This document shows positions 44,860 to 56,899 of a DNA stretch of 64,000 bases, in pieces. Origin of the DNA: Saturnia japonica (Eukaryota > Arthropoda > Insecta > Lepidoptera > Saturniidae); the NCBI GenBank assembly GCA_033032175.1, contig CM065309.1:15004001-15068000 (forward strand). The letters run 5' to 3'. Below the pieces are notes generated by a model, which made no database searches, was not told the DNA's origin, and worked only from the letters and a program-made list of their open reading frames with translations. A program made the position numbers and the translations under genes. How positions within the stretch are numbered: position 1 is the stretch's first letter; every line of letters starts with the position of its first letter.

Positions 44860-45985
44860 TGACATCGTATTAACACTAAACGATAAATCGTCGACCCTGA
44901 AATGCAGCTTGTACGAATTCAAGGGATACACAATGACGAATTATATGTACAGGAACAAAACCATGCGGATAAAATAGCGACTCTTGCGGGGCAAAGGGAA
45001 AATTGACTTTCGAAAGCCGACCTGGAAGAAATGTTAAGGGAAATGAATAACAAAAGAGCAACGCAAAGGGAAGCTCTGCTGAATCTCGCTAAGGAAACTG
45101 ACGAAAGACTGAATAATTTGAAGGAATCTGTGAAATAAATCAGAGGAGTGATGAAGGACACGAAAGTGAGTGGTACATATGCGGACAAAGCTACATTAAT
45201 ACTAGCATTAGCACCAGCGCTCAATTTAACAAAATATGCACCAACCTACTCGGTTATTATTTCATCAAACGTGGAAAAGGGCTCAAATGACGAAGTTATA
45301 AATAAAATAAGAGCGGCTGTAGATGCTAGTAAAACAGGGTTAAGAGTGGACGGCCCACGGAAGGTACGAAACCAGAAAATTGTAATTGGATGTGCCATCA
45401 CACTCTGACGTAGAAATTTTAGGACTAAAGAATCAAAACAAACACTTACTAAAAGATATACCCGAGGAAGAATACCGCGCGGTGATCAAATACAGAAGAA
45501 AAGCCCGAAACGCTCTTATTAACCGATTATGATCGATGTCCATCCTCATTCGTGTAGAATAAGGCCAGGCATGCAACAATAACAGAATGGAATGCGAGAT
45601 ATAGAGAAGAAAGTACAACAGAGGCTACAAAAGTATTCTATCCGGATGCGCGGTCACGGCTTATAGCAAGATCAGAAAGCTGTCACTGACGCCAGACCTT
45701 GCACAAATTCTAACAGGTCACGGCGCCTTTGTCGACTATCTATATCGATTTAAAAAGAAAAACAGCCCGGTTTGCCTGTGTGGCCCGCAAACATCCCAAA
45801 CGATCTTCCACGTGTTGCTTGACTACCCTATATATGACAGTAAAAGATTGGACCTGGAACACGAAATAGACACAAAGTTAAAAAAAATTAAACTACAAGA
45901 ATTAATTTGTTACAAAAATTTAAATGAAAAATTTATAAAACTTTGCTGTTGTATAGTACATATATGTGAAAAAAAAAACCAATAG
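44860..45985 (+). pseudogene. R1-type LINE, internally deleted ORF1 plus ORF2 C-terminus
   Basis: The first part reads as ORF1 (gag-like): a helical charged segment, then YAPTYSVIISS and KIRAAVDASKTGLRVDGPRK, the conserved core of R1/jockey-group ORF1 proteins. It is broken by stops (for example near 45004 and 45136). After about 45640 the sequence jumps to the C-terminus of ORF2, with LAQILTGHGAFVDYLYRFKK, CLCG and HVLLDYP, a Cys/His terminal motif. Endonuclease and reverse transcriptase are absent, so most of the element has been deleted. The 3' untranslated part continues to about 46115. Confidence 0.75.
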
Positions 45986-46129
45986 TCTAAGTCTAGAAAT
46001 ATAGGAAATTAATTTAAAGTTAGATATAAAATGTGTGTAGAGATTATATAAATTTAATCATTGTTAAGCACATATGGTAATATTTGCAAGAAATGTATAA
46101 TAAAGAATATATAAAGATAGATTATCAGA

Positions 46130-46555
46130 CATAGTGTATAATATTACGGACTACATAACAATAAGTATCTAAAAATAATACATCAACTGTTGAATTACGC
46201 TTATCTCTTATATAATATGTACATACAAGCAACAAAAATTTGTTGATAATTAAAGAGTAATTTATGAGCATTATTTTTAGGCATGGCATATTAATCCCTA
46301 TGTACAAAAGTTACTTCATCATAAAGACAATTTTATGAAGTAAAACTTTGCCCTTTAAAGAATGTAATTTGAACACATACTTTGGGAAATAATAGAAAAT
46401 TAAAATAATTTTATACTCGATTCGTGTTTATGACTGTATACTGTACTGTAGTGCTTAGTACTGTAGTAAGCAATCTGGAAAGTTGTAGGCAAGTATGAGG
46501 AAGTGAGAACAATTTATTATAATAGGCATGGGTGAAACTGTGGGGCACAGCTATA
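46130..46555 (+). repeat. Helitron-like fragment, plus strand
   Basis: Contains 'gagcattatttttaggcatggcatattaatcc', reverse of the corresponding segment in 43089-43823. Ends 'gggtgaaactgtggggcacagctat', with CTAT in place of CTAG. Confidence 0.6.
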
Positions 46556-47218
46556 TTACTATAAAACGTATTGTTATTTTTATACAAAACTTTTCGTTGT
46601 ATTTCCCAAAAAATAAGTAGATATGTTAAAGTAAAGTCTCTAAGATCAGATCTCTTTTTGGAAGTTCATTAACGATAAATTACCATTTTACACCATACTT
46701 TAAAATATTATCATTATACGCAGTAAAAAATATCCACTATTAACAAAGGACAGTAGATCAAAAAATAATTGTTTCGTTCATTACCCATTCCGGCACGGTA
46801 ATATATCCCGAGCGCTTACGGTCAATCTACGTGATGGGATCAATTTATGCTAGATAAGTTCGTATTTTGAAGTGGTCGTGTCAGCTTATACGGGTCGGCT
46901 CTAGCAAATCTCTGTTTATTTTATTGTTTCCAATCTGCACTCGATGTTGTTAACGTCGAACACAACGCAGTATCGTAAATTCACGAATCAATTGTATATG
47001 CTGTCAATAAATATAAATCATTGAAATGTTTTATTTTTTTGACAACCATTACAATACTTTATTTGAATGAATAGTTTACTAAAATTGAATTTTCAAACTT
47101 TTACAAAAAGTGAAATCCGTTTGTTTTTTCGGTTTTGGTTTTTCCGTCCAGGATTGTTATTTTTTTAATAATTTACTGTGCGGTAAATATACATAATATT
47201 TTGAAAACCGTATAATCC
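46556..47218. other. No recognisable gene
   Basis: AT-rich, with a GC-richer patch at 46790-46900 lacking ORFs or known motifs. Confidence 0.45.
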
Positions 47219-48200
47219 ATACTAATATTATAAATGCGAAAGTAACTCTGTCTGTCTGTTACGTTTTCACGCCTAAACCACTGAACCAATTTTGATAAAT
47301 TTTGGTATAGAGATAGATTGGACATTAAAATTTTTGTTGTCCGTCAGTCTGCCTGTTTGTATGTCCGGATTTAACTGAAAAACGGCTTGATCGATTCTTA
47401 TGAAATTTTGTACACATTATGAATTTCAATATTACTTTTAGATAATGTAAAAAATAATGAAAAAAAATATTTTCGTTAATTCAATTATGTACACGGGAAG
47501 TATAAGAAGTCATTCGATGAATGATAAGTAATGAGAATTTTCAATAAAACTTTTTCATTAATTCTTAACCGATTTTGATGAAATTCTATACACGGGAAGT
47601 CTAACTAATTACATAATTAATGGGCTATAACAATTGTCAACATTTAAAAAAAAACAGTGCTCGACAAAAGTTATAACTTAAACTAATCTAAAAGAAAAAA
47701 AAAGACCAAACGAAAGAGAGAAAGGGAAGCTGTCGAGGATTCGAACCTATGACTTCGGCCATAGCAGTCACGTTTATGACCGCTAGGCTACTAACATGTT
47801 GTTACGATTGACTGAATGTATGCTACTATTAATGGCGCAGTAACGCGTTACGTTACGAAGCGGTTTACCCTCCCATAAAAAGTTATCACTTCAAAAAGTT
47901 TAATTTTCATCAATTCTCAACCGATTCTTATCAAATTTTGTAGACGGGAAACATACATCATACTATAATTGAGAGGCTTTAAGAATTGTTAATAATGCAT
48001 TAGAAATTGTACATTAGAATAATAGTTTTCAACCGATTTTGATGAAAATTGTACACGAGAAATACATGCAAGTCCTCAATTTATACGGGATATGAATTGT
48101 CAACAATATGAGTAAAAATAAAGGGATTTAAATAACTATTGCGTAGTAACAAACAACAAAGTACAAAATGTATATTATTTCGATATTAATTTTTGATATT
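47219..48200 (+). repeat. Diverged repeat block with iterated 'aaccgattttgatgaaa' units
   Basis: Begins 'actaatattataaatgcgaaagt', the opening of a widespread moth repeat. Variants of 'aaccgattttgatgaaattctatacacgggaag' recur near 47385, 47555, 47920 and 48030, separated by 100-350 bp. A tRNA-like SINE (about 47690-47830) interrupts the block. Confidence 0.5.
47690..47830 (-). repeat. Second tRNA-like SINE family
   Basis: The minus strand has an A box 'tagcctagcgg' and a B box 'ggttcgaatcc' about 35 bases apart, followed by 'ctcgacagcttccctttctc'. The body differs from the SINE at 513, 1840, 7899 and 28070, so only the head is shared. Confidence 0.6.
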
Positions 48201-49986
48201 TTATACTTTTTTTTTCTAGATGTTATACTTCTTCATATGCATTTAAAAAAGTGTAAAACTTAATTTAATTTGATTAAAATCAATACACTATTGTTTGATA
48301 CTCTGCTTGAGTAAGTTGTTATTTGGACTTGAGACTCTAAATGAAATTACCTTATTATCATTGATGTTTAACGGATGTGAGGAACAGAGTGTAATATTCC
48401 TCATCCGCCATAGAAAAAGGAGGATCCTCCGACCAGACGGGTGTTATGTCTGGCGGGCAGCTGCCCAACGGTTGTTGTCGGGTTCTTGTATATATATACT
48501 CAATTGTTCGGTAAATATCAATATCGCGATGTTAGGATGTCAGTTGTATGTGGCTCGATAGATGTCGCTATGTAGGATGCGTCAGTTGTGGCGAGAGATG
48601 TCGCTAAAGATGGTTAACTCATCATGTTGTTGGCGAGCGTAATAAATATTTAGAGTTATTTTTATTTTGTTACGCCAAAAAAGTATAACTTTGTAGGTGT
48701 TTATATAAGTACTGCTTTTTTAATGAGATGGAAATAGCAAACAGTCGTGCATTCCGTCTGATGTCAAATGTCCATTGTAGCCAAGACTTATTTCTAACCA
48801 AATTCAAACTGCACTGCAATTCCATCCCCAGGTCTGTCACAGATAGGTTGATAGGCCTGAGAACTGAATTCGAACGCCTCGTGTACCCGTAGCTACTGCC
48901 AACCACACTCTTCGAGAGAAACACAGAAGCCAGCCAGGGTATATCGAGCTACTAAGAGTCTTTTGATTGTAACGTGCTTACTTACCATCAGGCACAGTGC
49001 TGGTATATTGCCGTGCTACTATTAAAAAAAATAGTCGATTATTTTATGATTGAACTATAAAGTTATTAAATGATTAAACATGTTTATTGGCAGGAATCTA
49101 TCTATTGGTTAGGACGGATGTAAAATATATATATCGCAAGTGAACCGTTTAACCTTTCGATTATATTTGTATCATTGTGGCACGATTACGAGCGGGTCAT
49201 CTATTAGTTAATATTCATAGTCTCCCACAATTACTAATGCCGTACACGTTTCTGTTTCACTGACCCTAATCTCTGTCGAGAGAATTAACAAAAAGATTAA
49301 TTTTAGTTAAATCAAGATTTTATTGACTGTGTAACTAAATTGAAGGAAAATAGACATTTGCATAAAAATTAATTTAATTATGATTTTTGAGCAACATATT
49401 AATACTTATCACAGGTGAAACTTTATTTAATAATGAAATAATAAAGTAAACAAATACAATTTCGTATAATTGGCACGAAAGTGGTGGTTCACGTATTATG
49501 TAACAACAGCCAATCATTGTACAAATACGAATTTGTGTTCATTACTTAACTCTTTGATCAAATTTAATTCGGAATTTTGAATATCGTTCGTCCAATTTCA
49601 TGGATGAATAGATTTGTTTCGGATCTGCAAAGAAGTATTTCACTAAGCCTACATTCAAATAAAGGGAAGGGCGGATTTATGAGATCGGCCGGTCGCAGTA
49701 TTTACGACTCAACTTACTTGGACGTCTCCGAAGATGAATTTAGCTATTACTGATAGATATCACTCTACATTTTAATTAACTAATAGTATTTTCATATAAA
49801 TTTTATTCCTGTAGCCTTTTATTATCACCAGCTTATATAAAATTAAACTAACTATACCATTTCCGTTTCTTTATTTTCTTGATGACAGCTCCTGTGAAAA
49901 CTTGAACGAGCGTCTTTTTTACATTATGTTATAAAATGTGACGTTTACACATGTACAAGGTTATACCAGAGTCGGAGAAACTGATA
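48201..49986. repeat. Repeat-like sequence without genes
   Basis: At 48380-48660 a GC-richer segment has the repeated phrase 'agatgtcgct' at about 48560 and 48595, like a retroelement tail. At 48700-49015 a minus-oriented segment ends 'gtgcctgatggtaagtaagcacg', typical of moth repeats. The remainder to 49986 is AT-rich and empty. Confidence 0.4.
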
Positions 49987-51138
49987 GGGATGGAGCTATA
50001 TCGATAAACGTAACACGATAACAGACCCGATATTTTTTTACAAAATGTAAGAAACTAAATTGTACAAATTTATTAACTACTATTATATTTCATTACAAGG
50101 TGTTACACGTATTAATTCTTGATTGATAATGCCAACTTCTTCAAAAGTTTCGATGCTGTTGTAAAATAAGTAGGTATAGAAACAAACAATGAAACTAAAT
50201 AATTATAACGACACGTAATCTTTATTTATTTATTTTAATCAAAATCTGATGAATCGTCACTGTCGTAATCGTAATAAATATATGCGATCGATATCATTAC
50301 TTATTTGGTCACAACACTACAACTATCAAATTAGAACTGTCATCGAAAAAATAAAGAAATGGAAATAGTATAAGTACTTACCTACTCCCTGTAACATCAA
50401 CATTGATATGAGGGGTCTAATAACAAAGGCGGCAAAGTCTGATATAAAGACACACGGTTCATTTTTTTTAATGTAATATCTTTTTTTTCCAAAGTACATT
50501 AAAATTTTCTTAGAAATGCTGCAACATCGAATAAAATTTAATACAAAAAGAAAACATTTTATTAAAAAGACGTTAGTCCCTAATTAACATAACAAAGTTG
50601 ATATATTCCATTTTAACCAATCAGAGGCAAGCTAAATCAATCTTGATTGTTGTCTCTTTCATTTTATTTTTTATTATATTGATTATGTTAACCGATTTTG
50701 GAAGTTAAAAGTGCACAAATCATTTTCGCATTTATTAAAGTGTTTTCTTTTTGCTTAGCCCTAACATTTGTCAATTAAAATTGTATATTCAAGTTTCTAG
50801 GTTATTTGGTTATTTTTAGTCTTTAAAAAGTCGCGCGGGCCGGACGTTTTAAAGGCAGTTTAAAATTGTTAATATTACTATTCTACTTATTGGACCTCTG
50901 ATATTATGTATTTACACAGTAATAAGAAAAATGATCTTTTTCTAGAAAAAAATATTATATTCTCACCTGACGGAGACTAGTTGATCCGAGTGAATATTTC
51001 GCACTTTATCGACATAGAATGTAAACAATCAACAATCAGCTATCATGTTAGTTAGAAAGATTGTTAATAGATGGCGCCCCTTACATGTTACTTGAATATA
51101 TTATATTCATTATGAATGCCATCGACAGATGACATCCC
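49987..51138. mobile_element. Possible hAT-like deletion derivative
   Basis: The left end 'tagggatggagctatatcgat' and the reverse of the right end, 'tagggatgtcatctgtcgatgg', share the first eight bases and a spaced 'tcgat'. Inside, on the minus strand near 50240-50280, an acidic frame YYDYDSDDSSDFD ends in TAA, like the tail of a transposase. No target duplication was found, so the boundaries and class are uncertain. Confidence 0.3.
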
Positions 51139-51430
51139 TAAAGAAAATACACTTTTTATTCAAATATATTGTTATGGAAAACATTATTTTTTTCTATTTT
51201 TGGTTAATAGGGGGAAATATAAGCTTTAAAATAAATTTTGAACCATTAATTTTGCTGAAGGTATAAGGGAGATATGGCACTGTCATAAAAAAAGCATCTT
51301 TGAGAAATTATTTATAGAAATCTTTCGCGTCGAATAACGTATCTAAGATTTGATTCCAGATCGGATATAAAATGGTTGGACATATAAATTTGTTATCTGG
51401 ATATAGTTGTCAGTGAAAGTTAACCTGTGT

Positions 51431-52243
51431 ATAGGGATTGCAATCCGGAAAAACGGATCCGGCCACCGAATCCGGTGCTAACAATTTTTGGCAAAATAAT
51501 AGAGCTGTTGCATGAGTCGTGGAGAATATTTGTCTGTTATTCATGATTATTTGCTGTCAATAAAATCTACAAGTGTAAAAGCTGAAATATATATATATTT
51601 GAAGCTCTATTAGAAGTCGACTAGCAGATGATGACACAGTTAACACTATTTGTTTTCTACGATCCTTTTTTCAAAATCAAAATTGATTTTCTTATAATAT
51701 ATGTATAATGAATACTAAGACAATTATTACTAAAAATTCTACTTAAAATAATATGTTGATTAAACAAAAGAGTTGTAATTATAAGACAAACTCATTATTG
51801 TAATAATTTTGCTATTCATTAGACAAATTCATCAAATCATGATGATGCCTGTCATAAATATAGGACTTGTTTGTTAGCAATAGTTAGTTATTGTGATCTC
51901 ATCTCAGTAAATTACGTAAGGTTAATTATATTAAATTTTATAAAGTTACTTACTAAAATAATTGATCTATCTGTGAAAGTGAAATCTAGTAAGAATGAGC
52001 TACTCTTTACATCGTCAAAATTTTACTAGTTACCTACAGTACTAGATTTTATTTATTTGCTCGTTTTCTAATCCTTAACATTGGATTGGAAATATATGTT
52101 TTATTTTTTTATTAACTGCCTATATTAAGTAGATTAATTTACTAACAGTTCATTTTGAACCGAAAAGCGAAAATCATTCTATTTGATCAATCTGGCCGTA
52201 TCCGACCGGACTGAAAGTGATGCTGGATTGCAATACCCACCAC
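51431..52243. mobile_element. Possible MITE with 'gattgcaatcc' termini
   Basis: The left end reads 'gggattgcaatccgg'. The right end in reverse reads 'gggtattgcaatccag', and both are followed by 'tccgg/gtccgg' motifs. No coding content and no clear target duplication. Confidence 0.3.
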
Positions 52244-52260
52244 CTCTGTACGTTTTGTAC

Positions 52261-52316
52261 AAAAAAAAAATTACACTTACCTAATGCATTCATTTGGTAA
52301 GTGTAATTTTTTTTTT
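52261..52316. repeat. Perfect 21-bp inverted repeat (hairpin)
   Basis: Arms 52261-52281 and 52296-52316 are exact reverse complements around a 14-base loop. The arm is ten A plus 'ttacacttacc'. Confidence 0.9.
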
Positions 52317-54051
52317 AAAATTACTCTGTAAATATTTCAAAAAATAATTTGTCATGTCATTATATGTATAGTAAACAAACAATATGTGTAATAAACAATA
52401 ATGATAATAATCGGGTTATCACTGTATGCCATGTTGTCAGTAAACCGCTCAGTAACAACTAGTTTCGTTCAATAGTAATTTATATTATAGACACACGGAT
52501 AAAATTTACAACAGCTCGAAACATAATTAACGGCATGTGCGAATGTATCGATATCACAGTCTCTCATTATAGTGAGCATAGTTTATGTTGTTGTTATATC
52601 ATTGAAGCAGCACAACTAATGTAAACATATTTTGTGTTAATTACATTTTAAATATTTTATTACAAATCTATACTCATAAATACTTAAACCCTCTTTGATT
52701 AATTACATAAGGTTTTAATTTGTAATAATAATAACCTTACCCGAATTTTATAATTTTTTTTTAGTAAATGCATCTTTAGCGTTTCGTTTTTATTCCATAA
52801 ACTATCCTTATATTACACAATTTAATATACAATTCGTGCTTTGTAGTACTAATATTATAATACCGATAAGAATCTGGACTTCACTAAACTAGTCCCATAG
52901 AGATTAATAGCTAATATCTCTATGTATCTGACTAGAAGTAGGTTAATCAGTGTGGAATTAACCTGATCTTATATGATTAACTTTTTTGGTTTCAACAGTA
53001 TTCGACTAAATATACTCACAGTATAATTTACACTTTATATAAAATTATTGTTTCAGTATATTATACTGGTGCCGTTCAATTGCCAAGTTCTTATAACTGT
53101 TAAAGAAATAAAGGTGTCTAATATTGATGCCGTCACTATAAATATGTAATTGATTAGATGTCAATTATTAACAAAGTTGTTGAATAGGTTCTTCCATAGA
53201 CATTAACTAAAATATCTGACATGGTTTTACATGAGATCTCACAACTTTTTGTAGTGAAAGAACTCCGTTGCGAGATTTTTAATTTTTTACTTTTTATGTT
53301 TTTGATGGGTTCTCATTTCTTTTTGTAGGTTTTTTTTTTTCCTCCGGTATTATAATATCTTGTCCGTCAGCTACTGACTTTCTTAAAGCCCACTATACAA
53401 AGCGGTGGCAGCTTTAAGTTTGGATACAAAACCAGTGATAGTTTTAAGCAGACTTGCTTTGGTGGCTGCACTACCCTCCGCCCGCAGTACCTCTCACAAA
53501 CATCGCTAAGTGCTGCCCCGTCCAACCGCGTAAACCAAACATACGTACAAGCGCGATGCGTAATGAAACGTAATTTTAATCCCTTATTTTTAATTAATGA
53601 AATTTCGGGATTTTTTACTTTTTCCTTTAATTGGTAACGCTATCTAAAATTCAAAATTTTAAGTTTGAGACTGCTAGCAGTACCTTAGAATTTTGATGAT
53701 CGGTGAGCGAGTCAGTGAGAAAATTAAAGAACTTTGACTAGCGATAATGCGTAAACTATAAGGTATATAAGTATTAGGTATATTTGCAATATATGCACAC
53801 TTTTTCTTTAAGAATTCAAACTTCTTACTTTATACACAACGAAGTCACAGGTGGGTCACAAGTGCTTCGAGAAAAGGATGGTACGGCTGTGCCTTATGCT
53901 CGACTTGGCGGGGGCACTACTGTCCCCCTAGATGTTACGCTCCCATCACTCACTACATTGTTACCCCTTAGTCGCACTTAAGAATTTTCACTGAAAACCT
54001 TAATTTTATAAATCGACAGCAATTTTAACATTTATATTTATTTGTTGACAG
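52317..54051. other. Upstream region of sfl; no coding exon recognised
   Basis: AT-rich to about 53380. GC-richer patches at 53390-53560 and 53870-53960 may be upstream noncoding exon or promoter DNA of sfl. No TATA or initiator pair was convincing. Confidence 0.35.
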
Positions 54052-54647
54052 ACAATACCGACGAGTAAGAGAGTTGTTGCTAGTAATCGAGGCGACATAC
54101 GAATGCTGTGAGCTCTACAAGCAGGGGCGCACGACGTCGCCGTGATGATCACAACCCGCCGAAATGCGTTGGCGGCCATTTTAAACCGGGATCAGACGCG
54201 TTTGTCGGCTCGAGATGGCCGTCAACTGCGGTGCACGAGCGTTCATACTCCTAGCACAGGCACAATCTCAGTCATCACCGCGGCTCTATGAAATGTGGAA
54301 ACACGGAAAGTGGCGACAGAAACCGTCACCGCCAAGGACAAAAGCAGCCGTTAAGGCGCCGAGATAGATAGAGACGTAAAGTGAAATATCTAGAGGCCTA
54401 AGTGTTACTGTTCTGTGTAAATATAGTGGTGTGTAGATTTTAAGATGACGGGTTGGATTTGGAGTGCGCGTAAGCCGCACGTCGAATGTGGAAGCGAATA
54501 CGCATATTCGCACAAAGCGATGGCACCGCGATGCTGCCTTTGGCTGGTCAGCCACATCAACGTGAGGAAATGCGTCGCCGGCGTCATGATGCTGTCCGTC
54601 CTCACCATATTCTTTTATACGTATTACGTGACGGCACCTCTCACAAG
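54052..54647 (+). CDS. sfl: sfl (heparan sulfate N-deacetylase/N-sulfotransferase), exon with start codon
   Basis: NDST enzymes sit in the Golgi membrane. They replace N-acetyl with N-sulfate on glucosamine of heparan sulfate, a step needed for FGF, Wnt and Hedgehog signalling. The exon probably starts after 'tatttgttgacag' (54051). The coding part is 54445-54647, 67 codons plus two bases, and ends at 'acaag|gtaagt'. The product has a basic cytosolic N-terminus and one membrane span at about residues 44-63 (CVAGVMMLSVLTIFFYTYYV), the type II layout of the family. The ATG at 54445 has A at -3. The identity comes mainly from the next exon (62259), which joins in phase. The 393-base leader is GC-rich and carries upstream ORFs. 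Confidence 0.75.
54145..54291 (+). promoter_or_regulatory. Upstream ORF in the sfl leader (48 codons)
   Basis: ATG at 54145 opens a 48-residue frame (MITTRRNALAAILNRDQTRL...) ending in TGA at 54289-54291, 153 bases before the sfl start. A two-codon frame (atgctgtga) precedes it near 54103. Such frames commonly lower translation of the main ORF. That it does so here is inference. Confidence 0.5.
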
Positions 54648-54704
54648 GTAAGTTTATGTTTTCTTCTGTTTTAGTTTAATTTTTTGAAGTTATCCAAGTT
54701 AAAC

Positions 54705-55110
54705 ATACGGCCCGCCTGATGGTAAGCGGCTACTGTAGCCTATCATGGACTCTTGTAATACTATTGGTATCACTAGCGCGTTGCCGACCTTTAACCCCCT
54801 ACACCAAGGAGCTCTGAAAACCCTATTCAGCGCAGGAACACAACACTAGGTTATTTGGATGCGATCTTCTCTGGGGTAAAGGTATTCCACCAGTCGGACT
54901 GCCTCAAGTAAAGAGAAATCTTCAAAGAAATTACCGCTCTTTGAACCCTCCCTTCACCAAGTAGCTCTGAATATCCTACTCACTTATGAAACACAACAAT
55001 AGGTTATTTAGCTGGAATCTCTGTAGGGTCGAGGTATTCCACCAGTCGTTCTGCCCCGACTAGAGAGAAATCCCCAAAGGAATTTCTCTGTGCCCTAAGT
55101 ACCTCTTTTA
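54705..55110 (+). repeat. GCCCGCCTGATGG-family repeat, copy C
   Basis: Starts 'cggcccgcctgatggtaagc', the cleanest form in the window. The later part of the unit is duplicated within the copy: 'aacacaacactaggttattt' with 'ccaccagtcggactgcc', then 'acacaacaataggttattt' with 'ccaccagtcgttctgcc'. Confidence 0.8.
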
Positions 55111-56899
55111 AACTTTTAAACTCTTATACTTCTTTTGGCGCGTTTGGTTGAAGATATAATGGCGCGCACATCATTTGTAACAAGTGCGATAAAATGAGTT
55201 GAAGTAAATTAAAATGAATTTACATGGTTATCATTGACGGCTAAGTTCATCATGTTTTTTGTTTTGTTACGTAAAGGAAATATAAACTTCTTAGGTACAT
55301 AACCTTACATAATAGGACGTAAGTGCAAAGTGTTTTATTTTGTCTGGAGAATACAGTTAACAGTATTATTTTTGAAAAAAATACGAAAATAGAAGAATTA
55401 TAAGAACTAATATTTCATATGACCACAATAATTACTCATGAGTATGACAATGACTACGTTGCGTGTATACATTAACAAAACACGATGTTTACCATACATA
55501 GTATCTGTCTTTCACAAAGGACTTTAATGTAGTAATGTATGTATTTTAAATGTATCAATATCAGATCACATCCACGTTTAGTAACGTGATGTTTGATTGA
55601 ATAAAAGGGTCCGCACGTTATTACTCGAAATTTCTACGGAGCGAACTAAATCTGGGAATTTATCTTTGTGATATGCATCTACGTGATTAACAGTGACCAT
55701 TGTGCTGTATTTGGTGGTATTATTGACATTTTTGTCTGAAGTATAGGCAAAGTAATCGAGTTAGACTGAAAAAAAATTACGAGAATACCATTATGATCTT
55801 CCAATAACTAAAATAAATTTTATGCTTTGCATGTTAATTAAATTAGTCAAAACAATACAATAATTCTCTGAAGTTTTTGTATGATTTCATCATAGATTCT
55901 TAATTATCCTCTGATAATACTGATTCGCAAAATTCCAAATTAATTCATATCAGCAGCGAACATGTTGTCGATACCAATTTATAATATGAAATTATCGCAT
56001 TCGGTCAGCCGCTTGTGATCGGTGTGTCATATAATGTGTGCAATTTATTGGGATTAGTCACCTTTAATTGTTTTATTTTGAACATTTCAAAATAAACTCT
56101 TATTTTTAAATAACTGCCAATTATTAGGAGCTAGAGTAAAAATACGATGATCGTAATTTTAAAATGCACACGCTTGGAGGCCAAAATAATAATGTTAAAT
56201 ATTATTTATGGTTTAGTTAATAGTAGTGTAGTGTATCTTTCTCTATTGTCGGCTCTTAGATGCGCATGTCGACGCACTCCCGCCGCTCACAGCTGATTGA
56301 CTGTTTTGCGACATCATGTGCACTAGAGATGCCCTAATGCTTCCCTCTTTTTCACTCACAGACACTAGGTACAAGTAGCATAGTAGAACATTTGACTTTC
56401 TCAAAAAAAAAACACTACATACATTTCCGTTAAATCCGTTCCTCAAATTTGATCAATTTTTAAAAGTTTTATTAATTGTCAACTAGGCTTCATAGAAAAT
56501 AAATCATAATGTACCTACATTCATTTACGCCCCGCATAGACCTACAATTGATTCAAATATGAACAAAATCCAGAATCTGAGATGTTTTTTCGCTCTCCGC
56601 TTCAGGTGAAACATACATTACTAGCTTCGCCCCACAGTATTATTACCCAGGTTAAAATTTTGCATAGAACACCCCTTTTGGGGTTGAATTTTAAAAACCC
56701 GTGCTTAGCATATGTCTACGTCATAATAACTATCTGTGCCAAACTTCATTCCAACCCGTTCAATTAATAAAATAGGTAAAACCTTAATTATTGTTACAAA
56801 ATAAAGCTGGGATATTGAGCATGATAAATCAAAGTGTAATATAGAACTTGAGGATTACAATTCATACTTTATTTAAAATGGGACGATCCTGTCTAGTCA
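55111..56899. other. Intronic sequence, no gene
   Basis: AT-rich. A degenerate moth repeat is visible at about 56620-56770 ('gcatagaacaccccttttgggg', 'tgtgccaaacttcattccaa'). No supported ORF. Confidence 0.45.
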
